64,000 nt of DNA, taken from assembly GCA_022414725.1 (NCBI GenBank), contig CM039462.1, forward strand, positions 31,240,985-31,304,984, written 5' to 3'. The notes under the pieces were generated by a model. It searched no databases, was not told where the DNA came from, and worked only from the letters and a program-made list of their open reading frames with translations. Positions 11,387-21,658 of this stretch are shown here, piece after piece. The stretch's first letter is position 1. The number at the start of each line of letters is the position of its first letter. A program made the position numbers and the translations under genes. The stretch is from Microglena sp. YARC (taxonomy: Eukaryota; Chlorophyta; Chlorophyceae; Chlamydomonadales; Chlamydomonadaceae).

Positions 11387-11936
11387 TGCAAAGGTTGTCA
11401 GTTCTTCAGTCTTGGTCGTGTGTTCGGAGGCAAGGGGAGGTGGCGTTGACAGCGAAGGGGGATCCGAATGGATCCGATTTGTGAAAGGGCGTTGGTAGTA
11501 GCAGGGGGAGTAAGGGGTGACGGATTCGGTGAGCGGGAGGGGGAGGGGGGTTGGGGTTGGGTAGCTTGCGATGGCGTGCAGGGCTGAATATCTCCTTGGC
11601 ACAAACAATCCCAATCTCAATCTCAAAAGATTGGTAATGCTGTGTATGATCTAATGAGTTAGCAACTCACGTCAAAGATCTACTCAGACTCCTGGACTGC
11701 GTCTACTTGTCGTCTTGGACGGATTGTAGAGACAACGGGAGAGTTGTGTGGGCAGTAGGCGAGGCAGCGCAGGTTAGATTCCTCACGTGAACACGTAGGC
11801 AATCCAGGGCCAAAAGCAGTACTCAAGCCGTCGAGCTAGTCTGAGGGAAAACTATCACCTTGTGCAGGGCAGAAGAACGTCCTTGGCACAGGCGCAGTGG
11901 CGTTGCTTCGGTTAGCGTTCGGGGACCATGACCTTT

Positions 11937-12146
11937 TGTTGGTTACACAGTGAAGACTGAAGTAGAAGAAGGATACACGCAACGAGTGCGCTTATATCGA
12001 AGACGGGAGTCTGCAGGAAGATCCTGCAGACCCGTGTAGGCCACAGCTAGCCTGTGGCCTAGCGGCAGGCAACCCGGGACCTAGAGGAACCAGGTACCGG
12101 TATGCATTATGCCGACTCAGTGTCCGACGTATATCGGACAATAACA
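11937..12146 (-). repeat. 5' LTR (by element orientation)
   Basis: This is the partner of 7547-7756. The three differences lie at the GGACCTAGAGGAACC segment (two) and TCCGACGT (one). Confidence 0.8.
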
Positions 12147-12149
12147 GTA

Positions 12150-12390
12150 ATCATGTTTTTACTGCCGAAGACAACGAGCAGCCAAATTGCTGGCTGAAGC
12201 TATTAAACCAAGTTCAAGTTCCATCAGCTCGCACTACTCCACTTCAACCTACGGTACTTAACCTTGGGCCGACCAATGCCCCCGAGTATTATGATAACGT
12301 TTTCGTTTTCCCTGGTAATTAATTTTACTGCCGAAGACGGCTAGCAGCCAAATTGCTGGCAGGAACAATGTAAACAAGTTCAAGTTATGC
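12150..12390 (+). repeat. Two copies of a short CAAGTT-tailed retroposon
   Basis: Copies at about 12160-12216 and 12327-12390 share TACTGCCGAAGAC, AGCAGCCAAATTGCTGGC and a tail of CAAGTT repeats. Other copies are at 31930-32002 (inverted), 32821-32890 and 34944-34986. The simple-repeat tail suggests a SINE-like or LINE-tail element. Confidence 0.5.
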
Positions 12391-12956
12391 AGCGTGGAAG
12401 AGTGTGATCTTTGCATTTCTAACCCTTTTCCATCCGTGCAAGCCACATGCACCAAGGACCAGGGAACAATCGTGGTATCAATTTACATCACACAAGCAAC
12501 TGCACCCGGCTTCAAATAACATGAAACAGCTCCTGGATAACTCTTTAAACTGTCTAATTTGTTAAGGATGCACCCTGGTGCCCGTGGGTATAGCACAGGG
12601 GAACTTGGAATTAGACATCCGTGAGCAGCCTCGAGTTGGCTGGAAAACCATGTCACAATCCAACAATCCAAACAGCTCCCAAGCACCTGTCTGCAGAACT
12701 TAGAACAGACAACCTAGACAATTTCCAACAATCTAGACAAATAGATCCTATCAGCAACACGGCTAGTTCCAATCCTTGCACAACTATAAAATGCATACTT
12801 GAATGAAGCTCTATACATAATACTACACCATTCTTCGATCAGCAGCCCATGCACTTTGGAACTCAAAGAAGCAGGCATTACGCAACTCAGGCAGCCAGAA
12901 ACCCTGAACACCAACTCAGAAAGTGTGTAACAGAGCAGGCGCAGAGGTGATACTGA
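12391..12956. other. No gene seen
   Basis: The sequence is unique-looking, without convincing coding potential on either strand. It is downstream of TFIIA-L. Confidence 0.5.
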
Positions 12957-13160
12957 CACTGTTTCTTTTGGGGGCTACACGTAGCAGCTTCTAGACAGCT
13001 CTCTTTACCCGTCTGTCACTTGGGCTGGACCAGCAGCTAGTTGGTGCTACTGAAAGCTTGTGCGACAGGCATTCCAATGCAGCAGAAAGCTTACGGTTCG
13101 ACCCTGTCGCGGATGGAGCTGGCTAGAAGTTGCCGTGCGCAGACTAAAAATTAAACAGTG
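12957..13160. mobile_element. TIR element, family C (AGCTTCTAGGCAGCTCC), copy 1
   Basis: It begins CACTGTTTCTTTTGGGGGCTAC and ends AAACAGTG. The terminal inverted repeat carries GTAGCAGCTTCTAG/AGCTGGCTAGAAG. It is about 204 bp long and has no ORF. Only a 2-bp flanking repeat (GA) fits. The CACTG ends recall CACTA-type MITEs. Other copies are at 14008, 33844, 45580, 49330 and 55547, with fragments at 37312, 45170, 45480 and 45828. Confidence 0.6.
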
Positions 13161-13329
13161 GATGCTGATGACAAGATCATTATACATACCCACGCCACAC
13201 ATCACCACTGACGCAAGATGCATCCCAAGAACCAGAATAAGTATGCTTGTGCAACTAGGCTGCAGGACCTCCATGATGTTTAAAAAGTCCACTCTCCGTT
13301 AGCCTTTTTGAAAAGGTAATCCTGCAAAC

Positions 13330-13690
13330 GGCATATGTGAGCGAGGTGTGTGTGCTGTTGGATTTGCTCCCAACCCGGGCGCGGGTGCAGTTTTGTGTGT
13401 TTTGCATGTGGTTAGCTTTGTTCCCAACCCGGGCGGGGATGCAGTTGTGTGTGTGTGTTGTGCTGTTGTGTGTGTTGTGTGTGTGTGTTGTGCTGTTGCC
13501 TTGCCTGTTGTGCCTGTTGTGTGTGTTGTGTGTGTTGTGTGTGTGTGTTGTGCCTGTTGCCTTGCCTGTTGTGTGTGTCGTGCAGTTGTGCGTGTTGTGT
13601 GTGTGTGCTGTGCTGTTGCCTTTGTTCCCAACCCGAGCGCAGCTGCATTTGTGTGTGTTGTTGTGTGTACGCAAGTAGTCACCGGTGTGA
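13330..13690. repeat. TGTGTTGTG low-complexity block with three CCCAACCCGGGCG inserts
   Basis: GT-rich tandem repeats are interspersed with TTGTTCCCAACCCGGGCG(C)G units at about 13365, 13420 and 13622. Long ORFs here are products of the repeat. Confidence 0.7.
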
Positions 13691-13769
13691 CATCCTTCCG
13701 GACATAGTTGTGTGAATGTGAGTCATGATATTTTTTGTGAATTCTTGTGAATTCATGCCTTGCTAACAC

Positions 13770-13995
13770 TGTTTCTTTTATGGGCTTCGCAAAGCTTGTC
13801 TTGGGGGCTTCGCAAAGATTTTTAGGGGCTTAACAAAGATTGCTTGTGTGCATTGCTTTTAGGGGCTTTTAGGGGCTTTGCAAAGATGCGTGCTAGGGGC
13901 TTCACAAAGATTCTTCGCAAAGATGCTTGCTAGGGGCTTCGCAAAGATGCGTGCATTGCTTGTAGGGGCTTCGCAAAGATTGTTTTTGTGCATTC
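13770..13995. repeat. Tandem GGGGCTTCGCAAAGAT repeats
   Basis: About eight imperfect copies of AGGGGCTTCGCAAAGATGC occur, with spacing of 20-40 bp. Confidence 0.7.
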
Positions 13996-14007
13996 ATGCC
14001 ATGCTAA

Positions 14008-14200
14008 CACTGCTTCTTTTGGGGGCTTTGCGTAGCAGCTTCCACCCAGCTCCATCAGCCAACAACTGAGTCGAGTCTAAAGATTACAGCATTGAAATGC
14101 CTGCTATGTTAGCTTTTGGTTGTACTAGCTAGCTTTAGGTCTGGCCCAAGGGTGGGTGAATTGAGCTGCCTAGAAGCTGCTACACGTGGCCCAAACAAAA
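14008..14200. mobile_element. TIR element, family C, copy 2
   Basis: It starts CACTGCTTCTTTTGGGGGC. Its right arm is GAGCTGCCTAGAAGCTGCTACACGTGGCCC. The right arm overlaps the candidate last exon of TFIIA-L and supplies its TAG. Confidence 0.55.
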
Positions 14201-16528
14201 ATGGAGCTTGCTTCCCCGAACAGCATGGGGTGCATGTAATTCTGACCAGTGCTACAAGACTCCTGTGAACACCAGTAAACGCAAAAAATATTTACGCGCA
14301 ACAGACATATACAGGCGACAAATATAAGCAGGCAACAAATATGTACACACAACAAATACAAATAGGCAACAAATCTATCCACGCAACAAATTTAATGGCA
14401 ACAAATCTATACACGCAACAAATCTATGCAGGCAGCAAATCTATTCAGGCAACAAATCTATGCAGGCAGCAAATCTATGCAGGCAGCAAATCTATTCAGG
14501 CAACAAATCTATTCAGGCAACAAATCTATTCAGGCAGCAAATCTATTCAGGCAACAAATCTATTCAGGCAACAAATATATTCAGGCAACAAATGTAGACA
14601 CGCAACGAAGATATACACTCAACAAACCCCCTTTGCCGTGAGCAAAGCATACGAGAGACGACCAACACATTTTGGCATACGATAGCTGGTGCACCTCACA
14701 AGTATATATACATATACAGAGTCGCCGAAGGTGTTTGTTCTAAGGAAATAAAAAAGAGGGCACGGGGGCATACCTTGCCGTCGATGTGGAAAACTCCCTC
14801 TCTCATGGCGATCTTCCACCTGTTCTTTGTTCGTGCCACCTTCTCAAACTGCAGAATGAAGAAGTAATGATGCCATGTCAGTATGCTAGTAAACAAATAA
14901 AAATGGTGCGCCATGCCACAGGCATGAGATTGAGGGAACCCTCCCGCTTGCATGCATGTGTACATACTGGAGAAAGCTACCATGTTGGGTTTATTTGGTT
15001 TCGCAGACCCTCTGCGCCTGAGCTTGGACTACCGCGCTACAGCACGGAGGGAAGTTCAGTATGCTAGTATGTCTGTCAGAATGTATGTTCAGTCCAGGGG
15101 TAGCCACTATGTCTTATGGAACTTGCCCAACCTCAAACAATCAAGATCAACTCAACATTCATAGGAGGGCCTAATTCAAATAAACACTGGGTGAACTGGA
15201 TTCGAACAGGTCAGATGGTTTCAGGACTTGTTTTTTGTGCTTGCTTTGTGGATGCAAGGAGGTGCAGGTAGGCAGGTATATAAAGCTGGTGAGATGGATT
15301 CTTCGCCGACTAGCATGCTGTTGGCTACTAGGGTTTCGCTCTGAAGGCTATGCCTCACCACACTGAACCAGTGCACACACCGCTCAAAATAACGACACTA
15401 CTTTAAGGGTAGTATCTTCACATTTATAGAAAAACAGGGCTGGCATATGAGGTATATAAATGTTTAGAAAAAGGGTTAAGAAAGGGGTCCAGCCAGATCA
15501 TTGATTTCTCTCCTTTTAGTCTGATCATGGAGTGCTTGATCTTCCAACACTACCCACCTGGCAGCATAGAAAGTTTGTAACCTCTTCTTCCGCCTCCTCA
15601 ACCTCACTGTCATCTGACAGAATCTCGTCTTCTGCCAGCTCAGCAGTACCAGCGCCTGACCCCCCTGCCTCCCCTGCTCCAGCTTTTGTGTCCTCATCTT
15701 CATCGTCGTCCGGCCCATCTCGCTGGGGGATTCGGCTATTAGTCGGATCCTGGGCAGCAGTCTTGGGGGGCATCCCAGGGGGAACGATGGAGTTGAGATG
15801 GGGCATCGACTGCCCAGGCATGAGCTGCTGTTGCTGAGGGTTCTGACCTTGCTCAGGCTCTTTCCTCTTTCCAAGGACACCTTGAGGCTGGCTGGCCATG
15901 GAGGGGCCTGGCATACCTGGCTGCAGCATCTGCTGCTGTTGCATTCGCGGCTGCTGCTGCTGCATTTGCTGTTGCATTTGAAGCTGCGGGTGCATCTGCT
16001 GCCCCTGGAGCTGCATTGGTCTCTGCACCCCTGGTTGCTGCTGCCTATGAGCTACCCGGTGCTGTTGCTGTTGCTGCATTACCTGCTGCTGCATCCGTTG
16101 CTGTTGTTGCTGCTGCATGATCAGCTGCTGCTGCAGCTGGGGCGGCAGGGGCATCATCCCCCCAGATAAATTGTTATTAGACCCAGATGGTGGAGGAGCT
16201 CGTGTTCTGCAAGGCAAGTGAGCAAGCAAATGTAAGATTGAGTTTCTGCTGCATCTTGCTGGGAATTCACTCTATCGCCAGCCTTACCCTTGATCATCGC
16301 CTTCAGTAATCAGACCATTTTGAGTCAGCTTGGCTTCCCATTTCGCCCTCAGTGTATCGAGGATAGACCTGTCGCAGGCGGTATGCAAATGTAAGACTCG
16401 ATACGTAGTGGCAGAAGCAACATCAAGTTAGCTCACTCGTCGACCCCCTCCTGGATGAATTCCGGCTTCATTTTCGAAATCACATCGTCGACAACCCATC
16501 GATATATCGAGCTAGAGTTCGACCTCAT
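14170..16528 (-). CDS. TFIIA-L: TFIIA large subunit (alpha/beta)
   Basis: This is a general transcription factor that steadies TBP on the TATA box in the nucleus. Exons are 16437-16528, 16288-16368, 15558-16206 and 14774-14848, plus a tentative last exon 14170-14241. The N-terminus has the family helix bundle (YRWVVDDVISKMK, then FIQEGVDE and LRAKWEAKL). A Gln-rich linker covers residues about 70-170 and an acidic stretch precedes the junction TNFLCCQ. Exon 4 begins the C-terminal beta-barrel (FEKVARTKNRWK, then REGVFHIDGK), close to plant TFIIA. Introns 1 and 2 are 68 and 81 bp. The final 15 residues or so of the family should follow. The best candidate reads NYMHPMLFGEA, only partly like the expected end, so the 3' end is uncertain. 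Confidence 0.88.
14285..14610. repeat. Tandem repeat, GGCAACAAATCTATTCA unit
   Basis: About 20 copies of a 17-bp unit (CAGGC[A/G]ACAAATCTATTCA) occur in tandem. It lies in the last TFIIA-L intron if the tentative final exon is right. There are no variable spacers, so it is not a CRISPR array. Confidence 0.8.
14892..15055. mobile_element. 164-bp insertion with 14-bp target duplication
   Basis: It is flanked by TCAGTATGCTAGTA at 14878-14891 and 15056-15069. A closely similar sequence lies in a dynein intron at about 62645-62800. On the minus strand it ends in a T/A-rich stretch, so it may be a retroposed SINE. No clear tRNA-type boxes were seen. Confidence 0.6.
15090..15240. repeat. Dispersed family B copy
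   Basis: It shares AGTCCAGGGGTAGCC, ACTTGCCCAACCT and ACACTGGGTGAACTG with copies at 5060, 19496, 31592, 36256, 43311, 50133 and 63665. No terminal inverted repeat is evident. Confidence 0.5.
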
Positions 16529-17617
16529 CACGAAGCTAAGAAAACCAAAAGTGGGATCAGATTCAAGAGCGTATCCTCTACAGCTATCGTTCTTCTACTT
16601 TATTCCCAGATCCTGTTTGTTTGACAACGCCTAAGAAGTCCTAGAGCTTTTTATAGCTTGAAGCTGATGAGGGTAAAATGAGCTCAGGGCTCAGCAGAGA
16701 TGTCCGCCTGTCCAAGCCAAAGATACACTGGGGGGCCTCGTCCCCGGGCCTCGTCCCACCCAACTAGTCTCAGAATTGCAGGGGGGGGGGGGGGGGCTGC
16801 GTGGGGAGGCATCGCTCAATCGCGCTGATGAAGCGCAACTCTGCCTGCAATCCACAAACGTGGGCAAAATCTTTTCAAGTCTCCTAGGCCCACCTAAACA
16901 CACGCGTTCGCACACGCCATGAACAAAGTCGGGTATTTCTTGGTGAATGTCGACTTTCTCCCTCTCCATTGGCCCTATCGTCACGCTGATCGATTTTATG
17001 GCTTGACCCCGCAAGAGCCTCGTCCCAAACGCCCTTTGGATGAAAACAACAGTGAGCAGGCAAAACTTGCTATCTCGGCTACCTGCACTAAATCGTTCTC
17101 TCTCCAGGTTACTACATGACGCGCGCTATTGCGCTCTAGCGCGCAAGGTTTAGCAGCCCGACTGCGCGGTTTGCACAAATTTTAAACTTCCTCTGGGCGC
17201 AGCGCGCAGATTTCCGTTTTCGGATGAGGCAAAAGCGCAACCCAGAAGGATGCAAGTTGCGTCAAAAGCGCAACCCAAAATGCCAAATGTACCCTGTGAC
17301 CCTGTTTCTCACTCGTTCCTGTACTAAGGGCGGTCAGGGACCGAACTGGTATTGCACGGGGGGGGGGGGGGGGGGGGGGGGGGGAAGTGGGGAACTGAGC
17401 ACCGCATGCAAGTGTGCATACAAATAATCGTGGGCATCCCAGTCTGATAAGCTATTATCAAATAACCCTCGCCGTATCTCACCCTGTTCCACGGCCCTAC
17501 CACTGTGCGCGGGCAGAAACAAGTTCTTTCTTCGCTTCATTCTCGATGCTTAATATTATTTGATATGTCACAGTTTCTCATATGGATGAATTCCTTCATC
17601 CTTCCGAGGGTGTGTGT

Positions 17618-17702
<85 letters not shown>

Positions 17703-18526
17703 AACCAGAATGAATGGACCCCATCGCCCAATTGTGTAGAGCTCGTACAGGATGAAGGACCTGGTCATATTTTCCAATTTGGCCCAGTCGAGCACTCTAG
17801 CCCCTCGCATTGAACATAATACATAAATACTTAAGTTCATAAATAAATACAAAACATACAATTACGCAGGATTACGGTACAAGAATACAAGATACTGTGG
17901 CCCCGGCGTGCTCTCGTAGCCCAAAGCAGTCTGATACCTGACCGCAAGTAGGCTTGGGCATAAACCGGTGGGTTTTTCAACAACAGCAATATCCACAGTT
18001 GTATTATCCATTTATCCACGTTTGTTGATCATTTTTTGACAGGTATGAATATTTTGTGTTCAAACACGATCGTCCTGAGCCATCGAGGTCTGGCCAGACC
18101 CATGGCATGCAGGATGGTCGAATGTGTGGCTCACTACCACCGATAATCCCCCCAGCCCGGGCCCCCACTCCAGGCCCCACCCAGAGCGCCCCAGGGGCCC
18201 CGCCCACTCCCCCACCTCAGCCACCTCAGCCCACCCGAGCCGGCCTCAGCCTTCGCCTGCTCCGCCACTTGGCCCCGAACCACCCAGCCAAGAAGAACCA
18301 GGCCCTTGGGGGGGCCCGGGGGGCCCTGAGAAGAAGAATCCAACCCCTCCGTGTAAAGAATCCAGCCCTAAGAAGAAGAATCCAACTCCTTCGTGCATCC
18401 CATTGGGCGCTTCTTCATCCCGACTATCATCCCTTCCCATCCCATCCACTCCTGCCCGTGCCACGATCTGTCCTGCACCAGTCCATTCGCATCGCCTGCT
18501 GCCTTACCTAGAGTTAGCGAGTCAAC
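16529..18526. other. Intergenic region between divergent TFIIA-L and methyltransferase genes
   Basis: It must carry both promoters, but I could pick out no core motif with confidence. It contains G runs at 16780-16796, 17359-17384 and 17672-17701, and a TG microsatellite at 17608-17670. A Pro-rich, GC-rich stretch at 18130-18350 produces long spurious ORFs just upstream of the methyltransferase start. Confidence 0.55.
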
Positions 18527-21500
18527 ATGATCATCACTCGGGGGCAGTGCGGGGGAATGATGCTGCAGCCAGCGCGCAGCAAAAGTGCAATCTGTGCAGC
18601 ACCTGCGTCCTCAAAGCAGCTGGTTCCCTCGTCCACAGCTTCCGGCTTAACGTCGTTGACTATCAGTACGGCCCATGTGGTGCTGGAAGCCCCTGCAGGG
18701 GCCCCTGTCCAGCCCACCATGGCTGCCATGGAGACTTCGGGTGATCTGGCAGGCTTGGTGACCTCTCCCGTGGTTCTGGCTGCAGGCATGGGGGTTGTTG
18801 CTCTATCCCTAAAAGCTGTGTTCGATAGTGGATCAAGGAAATACGACAATAATGTGGGAGAGGTGAGAATAATGTTGATGGAGAAGTTGGATGAGACTCT
18901 TTTATGATGACTACTGCTAGTTCCGGCTTACGCAGTGGTGTCCTCTACTTCCCGTCCTGAGAGTGGCACATTACTCGGGTGTAATAATTTCAATTTCAAT
19001 ATCAATTGATGTAGAAGTTGGATGGAGACGGTGGCAGAGCAGGCCAGTTCTGATCGCTAGGTTGATTATGGTCACCAGAGAGAATACAAGAGAGAATAAA
19101 AGAGAGAATACGAGCCTGACGCCTCAGCGTAGCTAACGCCAACATGTGGCTTGAGGCACATCTATCATCAACAGACAAGAACTAACTTGCTACGCACGGT
19201 GGCCTAGACAAGGACATGTGTGTGAGAGCATGCCTCACGTTTACTTGGACACATCTGTTTACTAGGATCATCCTTGGGTAAAAGCGATCATTGATTTTTT
19301 TTTTGGCGGAGCCCCCCCTTCTGGGGGGCGGAAGCCCCCAAGGTCACCTGGTTGTCCGTCTGTCCGACCGACCGAAACATTTAAGCTTGACACGTCAGCC
19401 AACTGTCTCATACCTAACTGGCTTCGTTCAGCTCCATCGTTGCCACCTTTCGTTCTGTTGCCGACACACTCCGCCAATTTTCTGCATATGACTTGTCACT
19501 GTAGCACAAACTCAGGGCCCCCATTGGTAAAACAATTATTTGGGGTTCAGTTCATCAGTGATTTTCTTTAAAGCCCCTCCTGCCATGGTTAGGCAAGTCC
19601 CTTTAGCCTATTTGGTCTACCCCAGGCCTGTAACAACTAATAATGAGCGGGATTTATATACTGGAGGAGGGTGCCCTGAGGGGAGCGCACTGGCCACACA
19701 TGTAAGGTGTAAACTCGTGGGTTATATAAATGAGTTTAAGGTGCATACGTAGGTTATGTATGTAAATGGGGTTTATGTGCGTATGTGTGTTATCTAAATA
19801 GGTTTTATTTGTGTATATGGGTTATGTATGTAAATGGGCTTTATGTGCACATGTGGGTTATGTGAATGGGTTTATGTGCATATGTGGGTTATATATGTAA
19901 ATGGGCTTTAAGTGCATATGTGGGTTATGTGAAAGGGTTTATGTGCACATGTGGGTTATGTATGTAAATGGGGTTCATGTGTATATGTCGTTTGTGTATG
20001 TAAATGGGCTTTATGTGCATATGTGGGTTATGTATATAAATGGGTTAATGTGCATATGTGGGTTATGTATGTCAATGGGTTTTATTTGCATATGTGGGTT
20101 ATGTATGTGAATGGGTTTATGTGCATGCGTGGGTTATGTAAATGGGCTTTTTGTGCATATGTGGATTATGTATGTAAATGGGCTTTATGTGCATGTGTGG
20201 GTTATCTATGTACTTGGGGGTTATGTGCATATGTTGGTTATGTGATTGGCTTTTTGTGCACATGTGGGTTATGTGAATGGGTGTATGTGCATATGTGAGT
20301 TATGTGAATGGGGGTATGTGCATATGTGGGTTATGTATGTAAATGGGCTTTATGTGCATACATGGGTTTTGTGTGCATATGTGGGTTATGTATATAAATG
20401 GGTTTATGTGCATATGTGGGTTATGTATGTACATGGGTTTTATGTGCATATGTGGGTTGTGTATGTGAATGGGTTTATTTGCATAGGTGGGTTATGTGAA
20501 TGGGTGTATGTGTATGTGTGGGTTATGTATATAAATGGGTTTTATGTGCATATGTGGGTTCTGTGAATGGGTTTATGTGCGTATGTGTAGGGTTGGGCCG
20601 ACACATAAACGTACAATATACGTTTACACGTTTATACGTATGAATACGCTATATAGTTTTTCTCAAATGGACCCTATATACGTCGTATAAAAACGTATAG
20701 TCTGTACTTCGAGAAGTACAGCACACGTCCGGGCACTTCACTTTCTTGGTTTTCATTATATTTTTGATTTAGATAGCTCATTGAAAAGCTGTTGACCTCC
20801 TCTATCACAACATGCAATAAAATTCACCACTCACATGCACCATTTTATACACATTTGGCCTAAAGGTTGATCTAGATAGCCAGGATGGCACACACATCAG
20901 AGCGCCACCTAGCCTTCCATTCCACAAGCTGTGCTCCTCCGTGGGCTTGAATGATTGATGGTGCAAGCCTAGTGCAATGTGAACATGGACAATATTGCAA
21001 TACAGTTATATACTTACATTAGTAGACACTTATACAGTTATATAATAGACCAACTGACATTTAATGGCTCCCTTTGATTGGCATCGCGCTTCTCGGTCGA
21101 CGCGCTTTCTGGTCGTGATTTCTTTTCAGACATTTGGACAACCTAAACTTGCCAGATTATTTTTCTGAGAGTTGATATGTGATGCCAATGAAATTAGCTA
21201 TGCGGCAATACCTTTAAACCCATGTAAAAGTGATTTCTCAAGAAGTACCTAATTTTTATACACGTTTTAATACATTTATATGCATACGTTTGTACGTTTA
21301 TACGGCTTATAAAAATAAAAATATACGTTTGCTTCCCAACCCTACATATGTGGTTTATGTATGTAAATGGGTTTATGTGCATGTGTGGGTAATGTATATA
21401 AATGGCTTTATGTGCATATGTGGGTTATGTATGTAAATGGGTTTTATGTGCATATGTGGGTTATGTAAATGAGTTTCATGTGCATATAAAGGTTTTGTAT

Positions 21501-21616
21501 GTAAATGGGTTTTATGTGCATATGAGGATTGTGTAAATGGGTTTTATTTGCATATGTGGGTTATGTCTGCAGCTAATATATAGGGGCTTAATGACTGTAC
21601 ATGGGTTATGCATATG

Positions 21617-21658
<42 letters not shown>

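Larger units (their letters stand above)
7547..12146 (-). mobile_element. LTR retrotransposon, probably non-autonomous
   Basis: Two 210-bp direct repeats (7547-7756 and 11937-12146) begin TG and end CA and differ at only 3 positions, so the insertion is recent. The orientation is minus. A primer-binding site complementary to a tRNA 3' end (TGGTCCCCGAACGC in sense, 11928-11915) lies 8 bp inside the upstream LTR. A purine tract AAGCTGGGGGGGA (7769-7757) precedes the downstream LTR. The 4.2-kb interior has gag-like and low-complexity ORFs but no protease, integrase or reverse transcriptase that I could see. No clear 5-bp target duplication was seen (ATTTT left, GTAAT right). Its closest known type is the TR-GAG or LARD class. 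Confidence 0.75.

Noticed and set aside
11225..11626. Proline-rich proteins encoded at the G run
   Set aside because: The poly-Pro comes only from the 61-base homopolymer, and flanking residues show no domain.
14285..14610. CRISPR-like regular repeat array
   Set aside because: The units are contiguous without variable spacers, and the DNA is clearly eukaryotic.
18056..18744. Pro-rich ORFs just upstream of the methyltransferase
   Set aside because: They are GC-rich low complexity, overlap the methyltransferase first exon in another frame and have no recognisable domain.
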